Positions 15,981 through 23,806 of a DNA stretch of 46,531 bases are shown piece by piece. Position 1 is the first letter of the stretch; the number at the start of each line of letters is the position of its first letter. The stretch is from Pseudomonadota bacterium (GTDB lineage: Bacteria; Pseudomonadota; Alphaproteobacteria; Caulobacterales; Caulobacteraceae): the NCBI GenBank assembly GCA_023390245.1, contig JAEWDF010000130.1, positions 1-46,531 on the forward strand. The letters are read 5' to 3'. The notes under the pieces are model-generated. The model was not told the origin of the DNA, made no database searches, and saw only the letters and a list, made by a program, of their open reading frames with translations. The position numbers were made by a program, and so were the translations under genes.

Positions 15981-17770
15981 AACGCCTGGCCGATGCTGAT
16001 GTAGATCTGGAAGTCGGAATCACCGTCCTGCTTGTTCAGCGGGAAAGCGACATCGGCGCGGATCGGCCCGAACGGCAGCATGTAGCGCACGCCGACGCCG
16101 GCGCCGTAGCGCATGTTGGTCAGGTTCGGCGTCTCCTGGAAGCCGACCGAGCCGGCGTCCACGAAGGCCACGGCCTGGAAGCTCTTGCCGACATCCTGGC
16201 GCACCTCGACCGAGGTTTCGAACAGCGACAGGCCGCCGCGCGGGGTGTCGTCGGGCAGTCGCGGGTTGACCCCCTGGTACTGGTAGCCGCGCACGGAGCC
16301 GCCGCCGCCCGAATAGAACAGGCGGTCGGACGGCACGGTGATCTCCTCGCCGCCGATGATGGAGCCGATGCGGACCCGCCCGGCCAGGACCGTGCGGCCT
16401 TCGTCGCGCAGCGGCAGATAGCCGGTGGCCTGGCCCTCGGTGCGCAGGAAGAAGACGTTGTCGCCCCCTGTCACGGCCGTCGGCTGGGCCGACAGGGTGA
16501 CGCGCCAGCCGCGGCGCGGATCCAGTGGATCGTTGGACCGGTCGATGTAGGCGGCGGTCCGGCCCGTGACGATCGCCAGGTTGCGGTCCAGGTTCAGCGC
16601 CGTCGGCGGCGTCGCCTCATAGTCGTAGCGTGTCTCGGTGTACTGGCCCGCGTCCAGGCCGATGCCGTAGCTGAAGTAGGACGTCTTGCCGACGCGCTGC
16701 TGCAGGTCGGCCGCCAGCACCAGGGCGGTGCGCAGATAGGCGTCCGTGTCCTCGTTCACCACGCCGGCGCTCAGCTTCAGCGTCCGGCCGGGACGGCGCC
16801 AGTGGGGCAGGGACAGGTCCGCGCCGATGCGGCTGTTGATGTCCGCCAGCCGCGCCTGGTAGCGCACGGTGTCGGCGCGGCCGAAGCGGTTGTAGTGTGT
16901 CCAGATCAGATCGACGCCCGACCCTTCGGCCGTGGAGAAGGTGGCGCCCGCCTCGAGGATGCGGCGCGGACGGTCCTGCAGCGTCACGACCACGGGCCGC
17001 AGGCCTTCGTCGGTGTTCTGCTCGACCGGCGCCAGGGCGACGCCGACCCCGTCATAGACGCCGGTGTCCAGCAGGCGGCGCTCCAGCTCGCCCACCAATT
17101 CGGGATCGTACCGGTCGCCCTCCTCCCAGGGCGTCAGGCCCCGCACCCAGTCCGGATTGGTCCGGCCCCGCGTCTCCAGCCGCAGGCCGTCCAGCCGCAC
17201 CAGTTCGCCGGAGGCGATCCGGTATTCCGGCGCGACGGTGAAGGCGGCGTGATCCACCACAACCCGCCGCGGCTCGGCCCGCGCGTCGGCGTAGCCGTCG
17301 CGGTTCAGCGAGGCGACGATGCGGCCTTCGGCGGAGATGACGTCGACCGCCCGGCCCGGATCGCCGGCCTTCAGCCCCGCGGCCGTCGCGGCGTCGGCGG
17401 CCGAGTCCGCGTCGGGCTCGGGGTCGGTCCAAGTCACAGCCGGCTGGGTCAGGACGAAGCGGCGGCCGGGTGTGACCTGGACGATGGCCGTAGGATTGTC
17501 CTCGCCCTCGACGATGTCTTCCAGGACCGGCTGGTAATAGCCTTCGGACCGCAGCAGGGCCTCGGCCGCCTGCATGGCCGACTGCGCCCGGCGCCGCGCC
17601 TCGAAGCGGCTGGACGGCGGACCGTCGACCTGGCCCACGGCCGTCTCCAGCCTGCCGCGCAGGTCGGCGCTCATGTCGCCGCGGATCTGCGCCTTGGGGT
17701 CGGCCGAAACAGTCGCCGCCACGGACCAGGTCGCCAAGGCGGTGAACAGAAAAAGAGTCCTGGACTTCAA
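15977..17770 (-). CDS. tamA: Translocation and assembly module subunit TamA
   Basis: 597-residue Omp85-family outer-membrane protein. Signal peptide at residues 1-23 (cleavage after VSA), POTRA-like domains to about residue 270, then a 16-strand barrel. The RGYQYQGVNPR segment is the conserved VRGY/F motif of the lid loop, and the chain ends in a barrel strand closing with phenylalanine (IYISIGQAF). The start is TTG 17770: an in-frame TGA lies 36 bases upstream and no ATG or GTG lies between, so TTG is forced; AAGG sits ten bases before it. It works with TamB, encoded by the overlapping next gene. Confidence 0.93.
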   Translation of the reverse strand: MKSRTLFLFTALATWSVAATVSADPKAQIRGDMSADLRGRLETAVGQVDGPPSSRFEARRRAQSAMQAAEALLRSEGYYQPVLEDIVEGEDNPTAIVQVTPGRRFVLTQPAVTWTDPEPDADSAADAATAAGLKAGDPGRAVDVISAEGRIVASLNRDGYADARAEPRRVVVDHAAFTVAPEYRIASGELVRLDGLRLETRGRTNPDWVRGLTPWEEGDRYDPELVGELERRLLDTGVYDGVGVALAPVEQNTDEGLRPVVVTLQDRPRRILEAGATFSTAEGSGVDLIWTHYNRFGRADTVRYQARLADINSRIGADLSLPHWRRPGRTLKLSAGVVNEDTDAYLRTALVLAADLQQRVGKTSYFSYGIGLDAGQYTETRYDYEATPPTALNLDRNLAIVTGRTAAYIDRSNDPLDPRRGWRVTLSAQPTAVTGGDNVFFLRTEGQATGYLPLRDEGRTVLAGRVRIGSIIGGEEITVPSDRLFYSGGGGSVRGYQYQGVNPRLPDDTPRGGLSLFETSVEVRQDVGKSFQAVAFVDAGSVGFQETPNLTNMRYGAGVGVRYMLPFGPIRADVAFPLNKQDGDSDFQIYISIGQAF

Positions 17771-17838
17771 ACTTCGACCTTCAACGCGGATTGCGCCCGA
17801 CGCCTTTCACAGACTTGTGGCGCGGGAGAGGCGTTCTC

Positions 17839-18111
17839 CTAGTAGAACAGGGTGTCGCTGTCGGGACGGACGGACTGTTCGGAGGTGCGCTGGTCCTCCG
17901 GCAGGGCTTCGGGCGCCGGCGTGGGCGCCGGGTCCCTCACGTCCGGTGCGACGACCGGTTCGCCGGCGTCCTCGGCGGACGGGGCGACGGGCGCCTCCAC
18001 CGGAGGCGGCGCGTCGGCGTAGTCGTCGTCGCGCGAGTCATAATTGTCGCACGACGAAAGGGCGGCGGCTCCAAGAGCCACGGCCGTCAATGCGAGGAAG
18101 GAGCGTTTCAT
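17839..18111 (-). CDS. Small lipoprotein of unknown function
   Basis: 90-residue predicted lipoprotein. A short lipid signal (KRSFLALTAVALGAAALSSC) has a good lipobox with Cys21. After it comes an acidic, then proline/alanine-rich, probably disordered tail ending in DSDTLFY. Asp at +2 after the cysteine would favour inner-membrane retention by the E. coli rule, which may not hold here. I chose ATG 18111; an in-frame upstream ATG at 18141 would add a non-signal segment. It lies 68 bases upstream of tamA on the same strand and may be cotranscribed. I do not recognise a characterised family. Confidence 0.7.
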   Translation of the reverse strand: MKRSFLALTAVALGAAALSSCDNYDSRDDDYADAPPPVEAPVAPSAEDAGEPVVAPDVRDPAPTPAPEALPEDQRTSEQSVRPDSDTLFY

Positions 18112-18186
18112 CTGAGGGTCCCCACGGTCTCCGTCAGCCAACGCCTTCGAAGCCTGGCCGTTCCATAGCCTTGAAATCGCTGGCGG

Positions 18187-19269
18187 TCATCCATCCGCGT
18201 CCCGCCAACGCGCCAGCGCCTCATCCAGTCCGGCCGCGCCCGTTGGACCGGGCGCCGGACGGACGCCGTCGAACAGCGGAGCCGGCTGGGGCAGGTCGGC
18301 GGCGAAGACGCCGCGCGCCCGGTTGTGAGGGTGGTCCGGCGCCTCCCCCAGGGCCAGCACCGGCGTCACGCAGGCCTCGCCGCCCGCGAAATGGACGCAC
18401 CAGTCGTCGCGATCCCGGGTCGCGAAACGTGCGGCGAAGCGACGCGCCGTCGCCGGCCAGGCCGCCCGGTCATGCTGCGGCGCCTCGGCCGGATCGATCT
18501 CCAGGCCCGCCAGCAAAGCCGCGTAGAAGCGCGGCTCCAGCGCGCCCACGGCGACGAATCGCCCGTCCCGGCAGGCGTAGCAGTGATAGAAGGGCGCGCC
18601 GCCGTCCAGCAGGTTCGCGCCCCGCGCGTCGCTCCATAGTCCCTGGACCCGTAGCGCCTGGAACAATCCGCTCAACAGGGCCGCGCCGTCCGTCATGGCG
18701 GCGTCGACCACGCGGCCGCGCCCCGTCGTGCGCGCTTCCGTCAGCGCCGCCAGCACCCCTGCGGCCAGCAGCATGGCGCCGCCGCCGTAGTCGCCCACCA
18801 GGTTCAGCGGCGGCGGGGGCGGCCGGTCCCCCTCGCCCATTGCATGCAGGGCGCCCGACAGGGCGATGTAGTTCAGGTCATGTCCGACCTGCTCCGACAG
18901 CGGGCCGTCCTGTCCCCAGCCGGTGACGCGGCCGATCACCAGGCGGGGATTGCGCTCCCGCAGCGCCTCGGGCCCGAGGCCCAGTCGCTCCAGCACGCCG
19001 GGACGGAACCCCTCGATGACGATGTCGGCCCGTTCGACCAGGGCCAGCACGCGGTCGCGGTCCTCCGCCGATTTCAGGTCGGCGGGCACGGCGGTCCGGC
19101 CGCGATGGAGCAGGGCGCCGCCGACCTCGCCGAAGACCGCGGGCGCGGCGTCGGCCGAGCGCGTCACGCGCAGCACCTCGGCCCCCCAGTCGGCCAGCAG
19201 CATGCCCGCGAAGGTCACCGGCCCCAGGCCGTCGAATTCCAGGACGCGCACGCCCGCGAGCGGTTTCAT
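18187..19269 (-). CDS. Alpha-methylacyl-CoA racemase-like family III CoA-transferase
   Basis: 360-residue CaiB/BaiF (family III CoA-transferase) protein. The blocks VGHDLNYIALSGALHAMG and PLNLVGDYGGGAM match alpha-methylacyl-CoA racemases. In the Mycobacterium enzyme the catalytic pair is a His in GHDxNY and an Asp in GDxGGGA; both residues are present. GALEPRFY supplies the conserved Glu. Predicted role: epimerising 2-methylacyl-CoA in branched-chain or sterol side-chain oxidation. The protein has the typical length. The likely -10 element sits only seven bases from the ATG. No other beta-oxidation gene is adjacent, so pathway context is missing. Confidence 0.85.
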   Translation of the reverse strand: MKPLAGVRVLEFDGLGPVTFAGMLLADWGAEVLRVTRSADAAPAVFGEVGGALLHRGRTAVPADLKSAEDRDRVLALVERADIVIEGFRPGVLERLGLGPEALRERNPRLVIGRVTGWGQDGPLSEQVGHDLNYIALSGALHAMGEGDRPPPPPLNLVGDYGGGAMLLAAGVLAALTEARTTGRGRVVDAAMTDGAALLSGLFQALRVQGLWSDARGANLLDGGAPFYHCYACRDGRFVAVGALEPRFYAALLAGLEIDPAEAPQHDRAAWPATARRFAARFATRDRDDWCVHFAGGEACVTPVLALGEAPDHPHNRARGVFAADLPQPAPLFDGVRPAPGPTGAAGLDEALARWRDADG

Positions 19270-19276
19270 GCCGCCA

Positions 19277-19284
19277 GTGCTAGC
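19277..19284 (-). promoter_or_regulatory. Candidate -10 of the CoA-transferase gene (leaderless)
   Basis: On the minus strand GCTAGCAC matches the Caulobacter -10 consensus GCTANAWC at seven of eight positions. It ends seven bases before the ATG at 19269, so a transcript would begin at or next to the start codon. I see no ribosome-binding site before this ATG, which fits a leaderless message. No convincing -35 is visible. Confidence 0.3.
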
Positions 19285-19295
19285 CAGCCCCGGCC

Positions 19296-19322
19296 TTGAC
19301 CGGAAGAGCGGATTGCAACAGA
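19296..19322 (+). promoter_or_regulatory. Candidate tRNA-Lys promoter
   Basis: TTGACCG (19296-19302) matches the Caulobacter -35 consensus TTGACGS at six of seven positions. Twelve bases later comes GCAACAGA (19315-19322), a poor -10. A start near 19330 would leave a leader of about 37 bases before the mature tRNA. Pattern match only. Confidence 0.3.
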
Positions 19323-19366
19323 AGGCGCCGACCGATCGTTTCCGGCCCGTGTTTCAGGCCGTCGGC

Positions 19367-19443
19367 GCGCCCCTAGCTCAGCTGGTTAGAGCACCTGACT
19401 TTTAATCAGGGGGTCCTGGGTTCGAGTCCCAGGGGGCGTACCA
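19367..19443 (+). tRNA. tRNA-Lys(TTT)
   Basis: 77-base tRNA with encoded CCA. The acceptor stem GCGCCCC pairs with GGGGCGT (first pair G-U). The D stem is GCTC/GAGC, the anticodon stem CCTGA/TCAGG around loop CTTTTAA with anticodon TTT at 19401-19403, the variable loop GGGTC, and the T arm CTGGG-TTCGAGT-CCCAG. All stems are otherwise perfectly paired. It stands alone between the CoA-transferase gene and a DUF805 gene. Confidence 0.98.
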
Positions 19444-19546
19444 CTTCTTCTGACATCCGATTGTAAACCAAGGCGAGTTTTTCATCCCTCCGGGGTTGTG
19501 CGCGTTCCGGGCTTGGGTCAAGGTCCGGCGATCTCGGGGGAGTTGC

Positions 19547-20041
19547 ATGACGCTGGCGCGCAAGCTGTTCGGTTTCGAAGGGCGACTGAGGCGTCAGGAC
19601 TGGTGGATGCTGGTCCTGTCGCTGGCCCTGGGACAGCTGGTGGTCGGGGAACTGCTGATCTGTCTGTGGTTGGGCCAGGAGCGGTCGCTGTTCGGCGGCG
19701 GCGTCGCGGCGCGCTGGGCGGACCAGCCGGCGCTGGCGATCATGGGCGCCGTGGCCGTGGCGGCGCTGTGGCCCCGGACCGCGCTGGCGGCGAAGCGGGC
19801 GCATGACCGGGATCGGGGCGCGGCGATCGTCGTGGTCGCGGTCCTGGCGGCGGACATCCTGTCCCTGGCTTCGCCCATGCTGACGGCGCCGTCCTGGCCG
19901 GCCGCGACGGTTGGGGGGCTGGCGGCCCTGGGCCTGGTTTCATGGCTGCTCGTCAACCTGGGCTGCCTCGAGGGAACGCGCGGTCCGAACCGGTTCGGCC
20001 CATCTCCGAAAACCGCGTCGCACCAAGTGTCGGTCGGCTAG
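19547..20041 (+). CDS. DUF805 family membrane protein
   Basis: 164-residue inner-membrane protein. The opening LFGFEGRLRRQDWWMLVLSLAL matches the DUF805 signature (F-x-F-x-G-R-x-x-R-x-x-[FW]-W) leading into the first membrane helix. About four hydrophobic segments follow, with the conserved AKRAHDRDRG motif before the third. The function of the family is unknown. ATG 19547 has GGGGGAG seven bases upstream; the frame is open from 19496 but the extra residues precede the family start. The C-terminal tail is polar. It sits alone between the tRNA and fabD. Confidence 0.8.
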   Translation: MTLARKLFGFEGRLRRQDWWMLVLSLALGQLVVGELLICLWLGQERSLFGGGVAARWADQPALAIMGAVAVAALWPRTALAAKRAHDRDRGAAIVVVAVLAADILSLASPMLTAPSWPAATVGGLAALGLVSWLLVNLGCLEGTRGPNRFGPSPKTASHQVSVG

Positions 20042-20143
20042 GTTCTGGTCGCATGCGGCCCGCCCCGGTCGCGGCGCGGCTTGCCCTGGCGGAAGTCTGG
20101 CCTTAGGGCTCCGCGCCTCGGATCAACGATTCAGGAGGGGGCG

Positions 20144-21088
20144 ATGACCCTCGCGCTTCTCTTCCCCGGACAGGGCAGCCAGGCGGTCGGCATGGGCGCG
20201 CCGCTGGCCGACGCCTTCCCATCCGCCCGCGACGTCTTCGCCGAGGTGGATGAGGCCCTGGGCCAGAAGCTGTCGGCCCTGATGCGCGAAGGACCGGAAG
20301 AGCAGCTCACCCTGACCGAGAACGCCCAGCCGGCGCTGATGGCCGTTTCCATGGCGGTGATCCGCGCCCTGAAGGCCGAGTTCGGCGTGGACACGGCGCG
20401 CGCGGCCTTCGTCGCGGGCCATTCGTTGGGCGAATATTCGGCTTTGGCGGGCGCGGGCGCGCTTTCGCTGTCCGACACGGCGCGGTTGCTCAAGCTGCGC
20501 GGCCAGGCGATGCAGCGGGCCGTGCCCGTCGGCAAGGGGGCCATGGCCTCCCTGATCGGACCCAAGACCGACCTGGCCCTGGCCGAGGCCGCCGCCGCCG
20601 CCGGCGCCGAGGTCGGAGTCTGCGTCGTGGCCAACGACAACAACGCCGGCAACATCGTCATTTCCGGCGACAAGGCGGCCGTGGACCACGCCATTGAAAA
20701 GGCCAAGGAACTGGGCGCGCGAGCCATCCCGCTGAACGTCTCGGCGCCCTTCCACTGCCCGCTGATGCAGCCGGCGGCCGACGAGATGGCGGCGGCGCTG
20801 GGTTCGGCGACCATCGTCGCCCCGGCCGTTCCGGTGGTCGCCAACGTCACCGCCCGTCCGGAAAACGATCCGGAAGCCATCCGCCGCCTGCTGGTCGAAC
20901 AGGTCACCGGCCGCGTCCGCTGGCGCGAGAGCATGGAGTGGATGGCGACGGACGGCGGCGTGACCCGCTTCGTCGAGGTCGGCGCGGGCAAGGTGCTGAC
21001 CGGCATGGCCCGGCGCATCGCCCCGGCCGCCGAGAGCCTGCCGCTGAACACGCCGGAAGACCTGGAAGCGTTCGCCAAGTCGCTCTGA
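20144..21088 (+). CDS. fabD: Malonyl-CoA:ACP transacylase
   Basis: 314-residue FabD, loading malonate from CoA onto acyl carrier protein. LLFPGQGSQAVGMG opens the protein, nucleophile Ser94 lies in GHSLGEYSAL and the partner His204 in APFHCPLM, matching Ser92/His201 of E. coli. A late QVTGRVRW block contains the conserved Gln. ATG 20144 follows AGGAGGGGG, a strong ribosome-binding site. It is the first gene of a fatty-acid synthesis cluster; fabG follows after 151 bases holding palindromic repeats. Confidence 0.96.
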   Translation: MTLALLFPGQGSQAVGMGAPLADAFPSARDVFAEVDEALGQKLSALMREGPEEQLTLTENAQPALMAVSMAVIRALKAEFGVDTARAAFVAGHSLGEYSALAGAGALSLSDTARLLKLRGQAMQRAVPVGKGAMASLIGPKTDLALAEAAAAAGAEVGVCVVANDNNAGNIVISGDKAAVDHAIEKAKELGARAIPLNVSAPFHCPLMQPAADEMAAALGSATIVAPAVPVVANVTARPENDPEAIRRLLVEQVTGRVRWRESMEWMATDGGVTRFVEVGAGKVLTGMARRIAPAAESLPLNTPEDLEAFAKSL

Positions 21089-21106
21089 TCGTTCCGGAGT
21101 CCGACG

Positions 21107-21220
21107 TCCTCGGGGCTTGACCCGAGGATCGGACCATCCGCACTTCGGCGTTGAAGAGTGAGCGCCATCATCGACACCGGCGCCGCTGGGCGCCGGATCC
21201 TCGGGTCAAGCCGAGGATGA
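21107..21220. repeat. Paired palindromic intergenic repeats between fabD and fabG
   Basis: CCTCGGG-gcttga-CCCGAGG lies at 21108-21127, and ATCCTCGG-gtcaag-CCGAGGAT at 21197-21218. The two units are inverted copies of each other (shared core CTTGACCCGAGGATC), so they can form either two small hairpins or one long stem. Between them, CCGGCGCC-GCTG-GGCGCCGG (21177-21196) is a perfect eight-pair hairpin. Units of this sequence type are common between genes in alphaproteobacteria (recalled). They lie inside the fab cluster and could set the relative level of fabD and fabG messages. Confidence 0.7.
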
Positions 21221-21239
21221 CGGAAGAGGAGAGGACGAC

Positions 21240-21980
21240 ATGTTCAATCTCGCAGGCAAGATCGCGCTGGTGACCGGCGCGACGGGCGGCATTGGCGGGG
21301 CGATCGCGCGGGCGCTGCACGCCCAGGGCGCGACCGTGGTGCTGTCGGGCACGCGCGAGGCCGTTCTGGCGGACCTGGCCAAGGAATTGGGCGAGCGGGC
21401 GCATTTCGCGGCGGCCAACCTGTCGGAGCCGGAGTCGGTCGACGGCCTGGTCGCGGCGGCCGAGGCGGCGGCGGGCGCGCCGCTGGACATCCTGGTGGCC
21501 AACGCCGGCATCACCCGCGACGGCCTCTTGATGCGGATGAAGGACGAGGATTTCCAGTCGGTCCTGGCCGTCAACCTGGAAAGCTATTTCCGCCTCACCC
21601 GTGCGGCGGTGAAGGGCATGATGAAGCGCCGCGCCGGCCGCATCATCGGCGTGACCTCCGTGGTCGGCGTCACCGGCAACCCCGGCCAGACCAACTATTC
21701 GGCCTCCAAGGCCGGCATGATCGGCTTCTCCAAGTCGCTGGCCCAGGAGGTCGGCTCGCGCGGGATCACCGTGAACTGCATCGCGCCGGGCTTCATCGCC
21801 AGCCCCATGACCGACGTGCTGAACGACCAGCAGCGCGAGACCATCCTGGCCAAGATTCCCGCCGGCCGGCTCGGCACGGGCGACGAGATCGCCGCCGCCG
21901 CCGTCTATCTGTCGTCGGACGAAGCGGCCTATGTCACGGGCCAGACGTTGCACGTGAACGGCGGCATGGCCATGGTCTGA
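21240..21980 (+). CDS. fabG: 3-oxoacyl-ACP reductase
   Basis: 246-residue short-chain dehydrogenase, the NADPH-dependent beta-ketoacyl-ACP reductase of fatty-acid elongation. The cofactor loop is TGATGGIGGAIA near the N-terminus; NAGITRDGLLMRM is typical of FabG. The catalytic set is Ser140, Tyr153 and Lys157 (YSASK), and GFIASPMTD follows. The length is that of E. coli FabG (244). ATG 21240 is preceded by GAGGAGAGG. Being between fabD and acpP secures the assignment among the many short-chain dehydrogenases. Confidence 0.96.
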   Translation: MFNLAGKIALVTGATGGIGGAIARALHAQGATVVLSGTREAVLADLAKELGERAHFAAANLSEPESVDGLVAAAEAAAGAPLDILVANAGITRDGLLMRMKDEDFQSVLAVNLESYFRLTRAAVKGMMKRRAGRIIGVTSVVGVTGNPGQTNYSASKAGMIGFSKSLAQEVGSRGITVNCIAPGFIASPMTDVLNDQQRETILAKIPAGRLGTGDEIAAAAVYLSSDEAAYVTGQTLHVNGGMAMV

Positions 21981-22007
21981 ACCGGGATCACGACTCGCAA
22001 CAGACTA

Positions 22008-22035
22008 TTTCCCGCCCCGACGGCTGTGCTAAAGG
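22008..22035 (+). promoter_or_regulatory. Candidate acpP promoter
   Basis: TTTCCCG (22008-22014) and, 13 bases later, GCTAAAGG (22028-22035) resemble the Caulobacter housekeeping -35 and -10 at four of seven and six of eight positions. The same bases also form the hairpin CCCGCCC (22011-22017) with GGGCGGG (22034-22040). A start near 22042 would give acpP a leader of about 110 bases. Confidence 0.25.
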
Positions 22036-22079
22036 GCGGGACGCATTGGCGCTTCGGGCCGTTACGGGCTTGCATCGCC

Positions 22080-22106
22080 ATCGCTGCCGTGAGACGGCGA
22101 TTTTTT
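22080..22106 (+). terminator. Terminator- or attenuator-like hairpin upstream of acpP
   Basis: ATC-(GCT bulge)-GCCGT, loop GAG, then ACGGC-GAT followed at once by six T (22101-22106), the longest T run I noticed between genes in this GC-rich window. It can end fabD-fabG transcription. If the acpP promoter lies upstream, it could instead attenuate acpP. The stem is short and has a three-base bulge. Confidence 0.4.
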
Positions 22107-22153
22107 GAGAGACCCCGCCTCTACGGCGATTTTAAACAGGCAGAGAGACACTC

Positions 22154-22393
22154 ATGTCCGACACCCTCGAGCGCGTTCGCAAGATCGTCATCGACCACCT
22201 GGACGCCGATCCGGACAAGGTCACCGAAAAGGCCAGCTTCATCGACGACCTGGGCGCCGACTCGCTCGACAACGTCGAGCTGGTGATGGCCTTCGAAGAA
22301 GAATTCGACATCGAGATCCCGGATGACGCCGCCGAACACATCCAGACGGTCGGCGACGCCGTGAAGTACATCGACGAGAAGTCGGCGGGCTGA
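22154..22393 (+). CDS. acpP: Acyl carrier protein
   Basis: 79-residue AcpP, carrier of growing acyl chains in fatty-acid synthesis. The four-helix acidic protein has the phosphopantetheine attachment Ser37 in the invariant LGADSLDNVELVMAFEEEF block. The N-terminus SDTLERVRKIVIDHL is typical of alphaproteobacterial AcpP. The ATG is preceded by GGCAGAGAGAC. The gene is flanked by fabG and fabF as in most proteobacteria, with terminator-like structures on both sides, in keeping with acpP being expressed at its own high level. Confidence 0.97.
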   Translation: MSDTLERVRKIVIDHLDADPDKVTEKASFIDDLGADSLDNVELVMAFEEEFDIEIPDDAAEHIQTVGDAVKYIDEKSAG

Positions 22394-22420
22394 TTCCAGC
22401 CGCCGCCTGGCGATAGTCAG

Positions 22421-22468
22421 GGCCGCCCGGCGCGCTCCCAGCGGAGACGCCCGGCGGCCTTTACTGTT
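22421..22468 (+). terminator. Terminator-like hairpin after acpP
   Basis: GGCCGCCCGGCG (22421-22432) pairs with CGCCCGGCGGCC (22448-22459) over 12 positions with one mismatch, loop 15 bases, followed by TTTACTGTTTCT. It lies 28 bases after the acpP stop and 63 before fabF. It would allow high acpP and lower fabF expression. Confidence 0.5.
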
Positions 22469-22530
22469 TCTGACCCCTCGAATCCCGCCAGGATTGGAGG
22501 ACCGAAAGCGAAGTTGAAGGAGCGCGAACC

Positions 22531-23805
22531 ATGCGCCGCGTCGTCGTAACGGGCATCGGCCTGCTGACTCCCCTGGGCTGGGGCGTCGAAAAGACCTGGA
22601 AGGGCATCGTCGAGGGCCGTTCGGGCATCGGTCCGATCACCGCCTTCGACACCGAGGGTTATGGCTGCACCATCGCCGGCGAGGTCCCGAGCGTGGACGG
22701 GCGCGGCGGCGGCGGCGAGGGCGACTTCGATCCCGACCAGATCATGTCGGCCAAGGACCGCAAGCGCGTCGACGATTTCATCCTGTACGCCATCGCCGCG
22801 GCCGACGAGGCCCTGCACGACGCGAACTGGAAGCCGGAGACGGACGAGGATCGCGAGCGCACCGGCGTCATGGTCGGCTCCGGCATCGGCGGCCTGGGCC
22901 CCATCGCCGACACCTCCATCGTCCTGAAGGAACAGGGCCCGCGCCGCGTCAGCCCCTTCTTCATCCCCAGCGCGCTGATCAACCTGGCCGGCGGCCAGAT
23001 CTCGATCCGCCACGGCCTCAAGGGGCCGAATCACGCGGTGGTCACCGCCTGCGCCACCGGCGCCCACGCCATCGGCGACGCCGCCCGGATGATCGCCCTG
23101 GACGACGCCGACGTCATGGTCTGCGGCGGGGCGGAAAGCTCGATCGTGCCGATCGGCATCGCGGGCTTCCTGGCCTGCAAGGCGCTGTGCACCGCCTACA
23201 ACGACACCCCCGAGAAGGCTTCGCGCCCCTATGACCGGGGCCACGCCGGCTTCGTCATGGGCGAGGGCGCCGGGATCTTCGTGCTGGAGGAGTACGAGCA
23301 CGCCAAGGCGCGCGGCGCGAAGATCTACGCCGAGGTCGTCGGCTACGGCATGAGCGGCGACGCCTATCATATCACCGCCCCGTCCGAGGACGGCGAGGGC
23401 GGCGAACGGGCCATGAAGGCGGCGCTGAAGCGCGCGGGCCTCGAGCCGTCGGACCTGGACTACGTCAACGCCCACGGCACCTCGACCATGGCCGACTGGA
23501 TCGAACTGAAGGCGGTCGAGCGGCTGGTTGGCGACCATGCGAAAAACCTGGCCGTCTCGTCCACCAAGTCGATGACGGGCCACCTGCTCGGCGCCGCCGG
23601 GGCCATCGAGGCGGCCTTCTGCGTCCTGGCCATCCGCGATCAGGTCGCGCCGCCGACCATCAACCTGGACGATCCGGAAATGGAGACGCCGATCGACCTG
23701 GTTCCGCACAAGGGCAAGCCGATGAAGATCGATGTGGCCATGTCCAACAGCTTCGGCTTCGGGGGGACCAACGCCTCGGTGATCTTCAAGAAGGTCGCCG
23801 ACTGA
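22531..23805 (+). CDS. fabF: 3-oxoacyl-ACP synthase II
   Basis: 424-residue beta-ketoacyl-ACP synthase II (condensing enzyme). The thiolase-fold catalytic triad is Cys174 in TACATGAHAIGDA, His315 in NAHGTSTMADW and His351 in KSMTGHLLGAAGAIEA. It begins MRRVVVTGIGLLTPLG as FabF proteins do. The ATG is preceded by GAAGGAG. mltG starts one base after its stop, so fabF, mltG, yicC and gmk form one transcription unit. Confidence 0.97.
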   Translation: MRRVVVTGIGLLTPLGWGVEKTWKGIVEGRSGIGPITAFDTEGYGCTIAGEVPSVDGRGGGGEGDFDPDQIMSAKDRKRVDDFILYAIAAADEALHDANWKPETDEDRERTGVMVGSGIGGLGPIADTSIVLKEQGPRRVSPFFIPSALINLAGGQISIRHGLKGPNHAVVTACATGAHAIGDAARMIALDDADVMVCGGAESSIVPIGIAGFLACKALCTAYNDTPEKASRPYDRGHAGFVMGEGAGIFVLEEYEHAKARGAKIYAEVVGYGMSGDAYHITAPSEDGEGGERAMKAALKRAGLEPSDLDYVNAHGTSTMADWIELKAVERLVGDHAKNLAVSSTKSMTGHLLGAAGAIEAAFCVLAIRDQVAPPTINLDDPEMETPIDLVPHKGKPMKIDVAMSNSFGFGGTNASVIFKKVAD

Positions 23806-23806
23806 G

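Noticed and set aside
11835..16023. Very long open frames antisense and in alternative frames across tamB (853 and 1228 codons)
   Set aside because: They come from strong third-position GC bias opposite a real gene. Their translations are Arg/Gly/Pro/Ala-rich low complexity with no domain, while the tamB frame shows signal anchor, DUF490 end and coupling to tamA.
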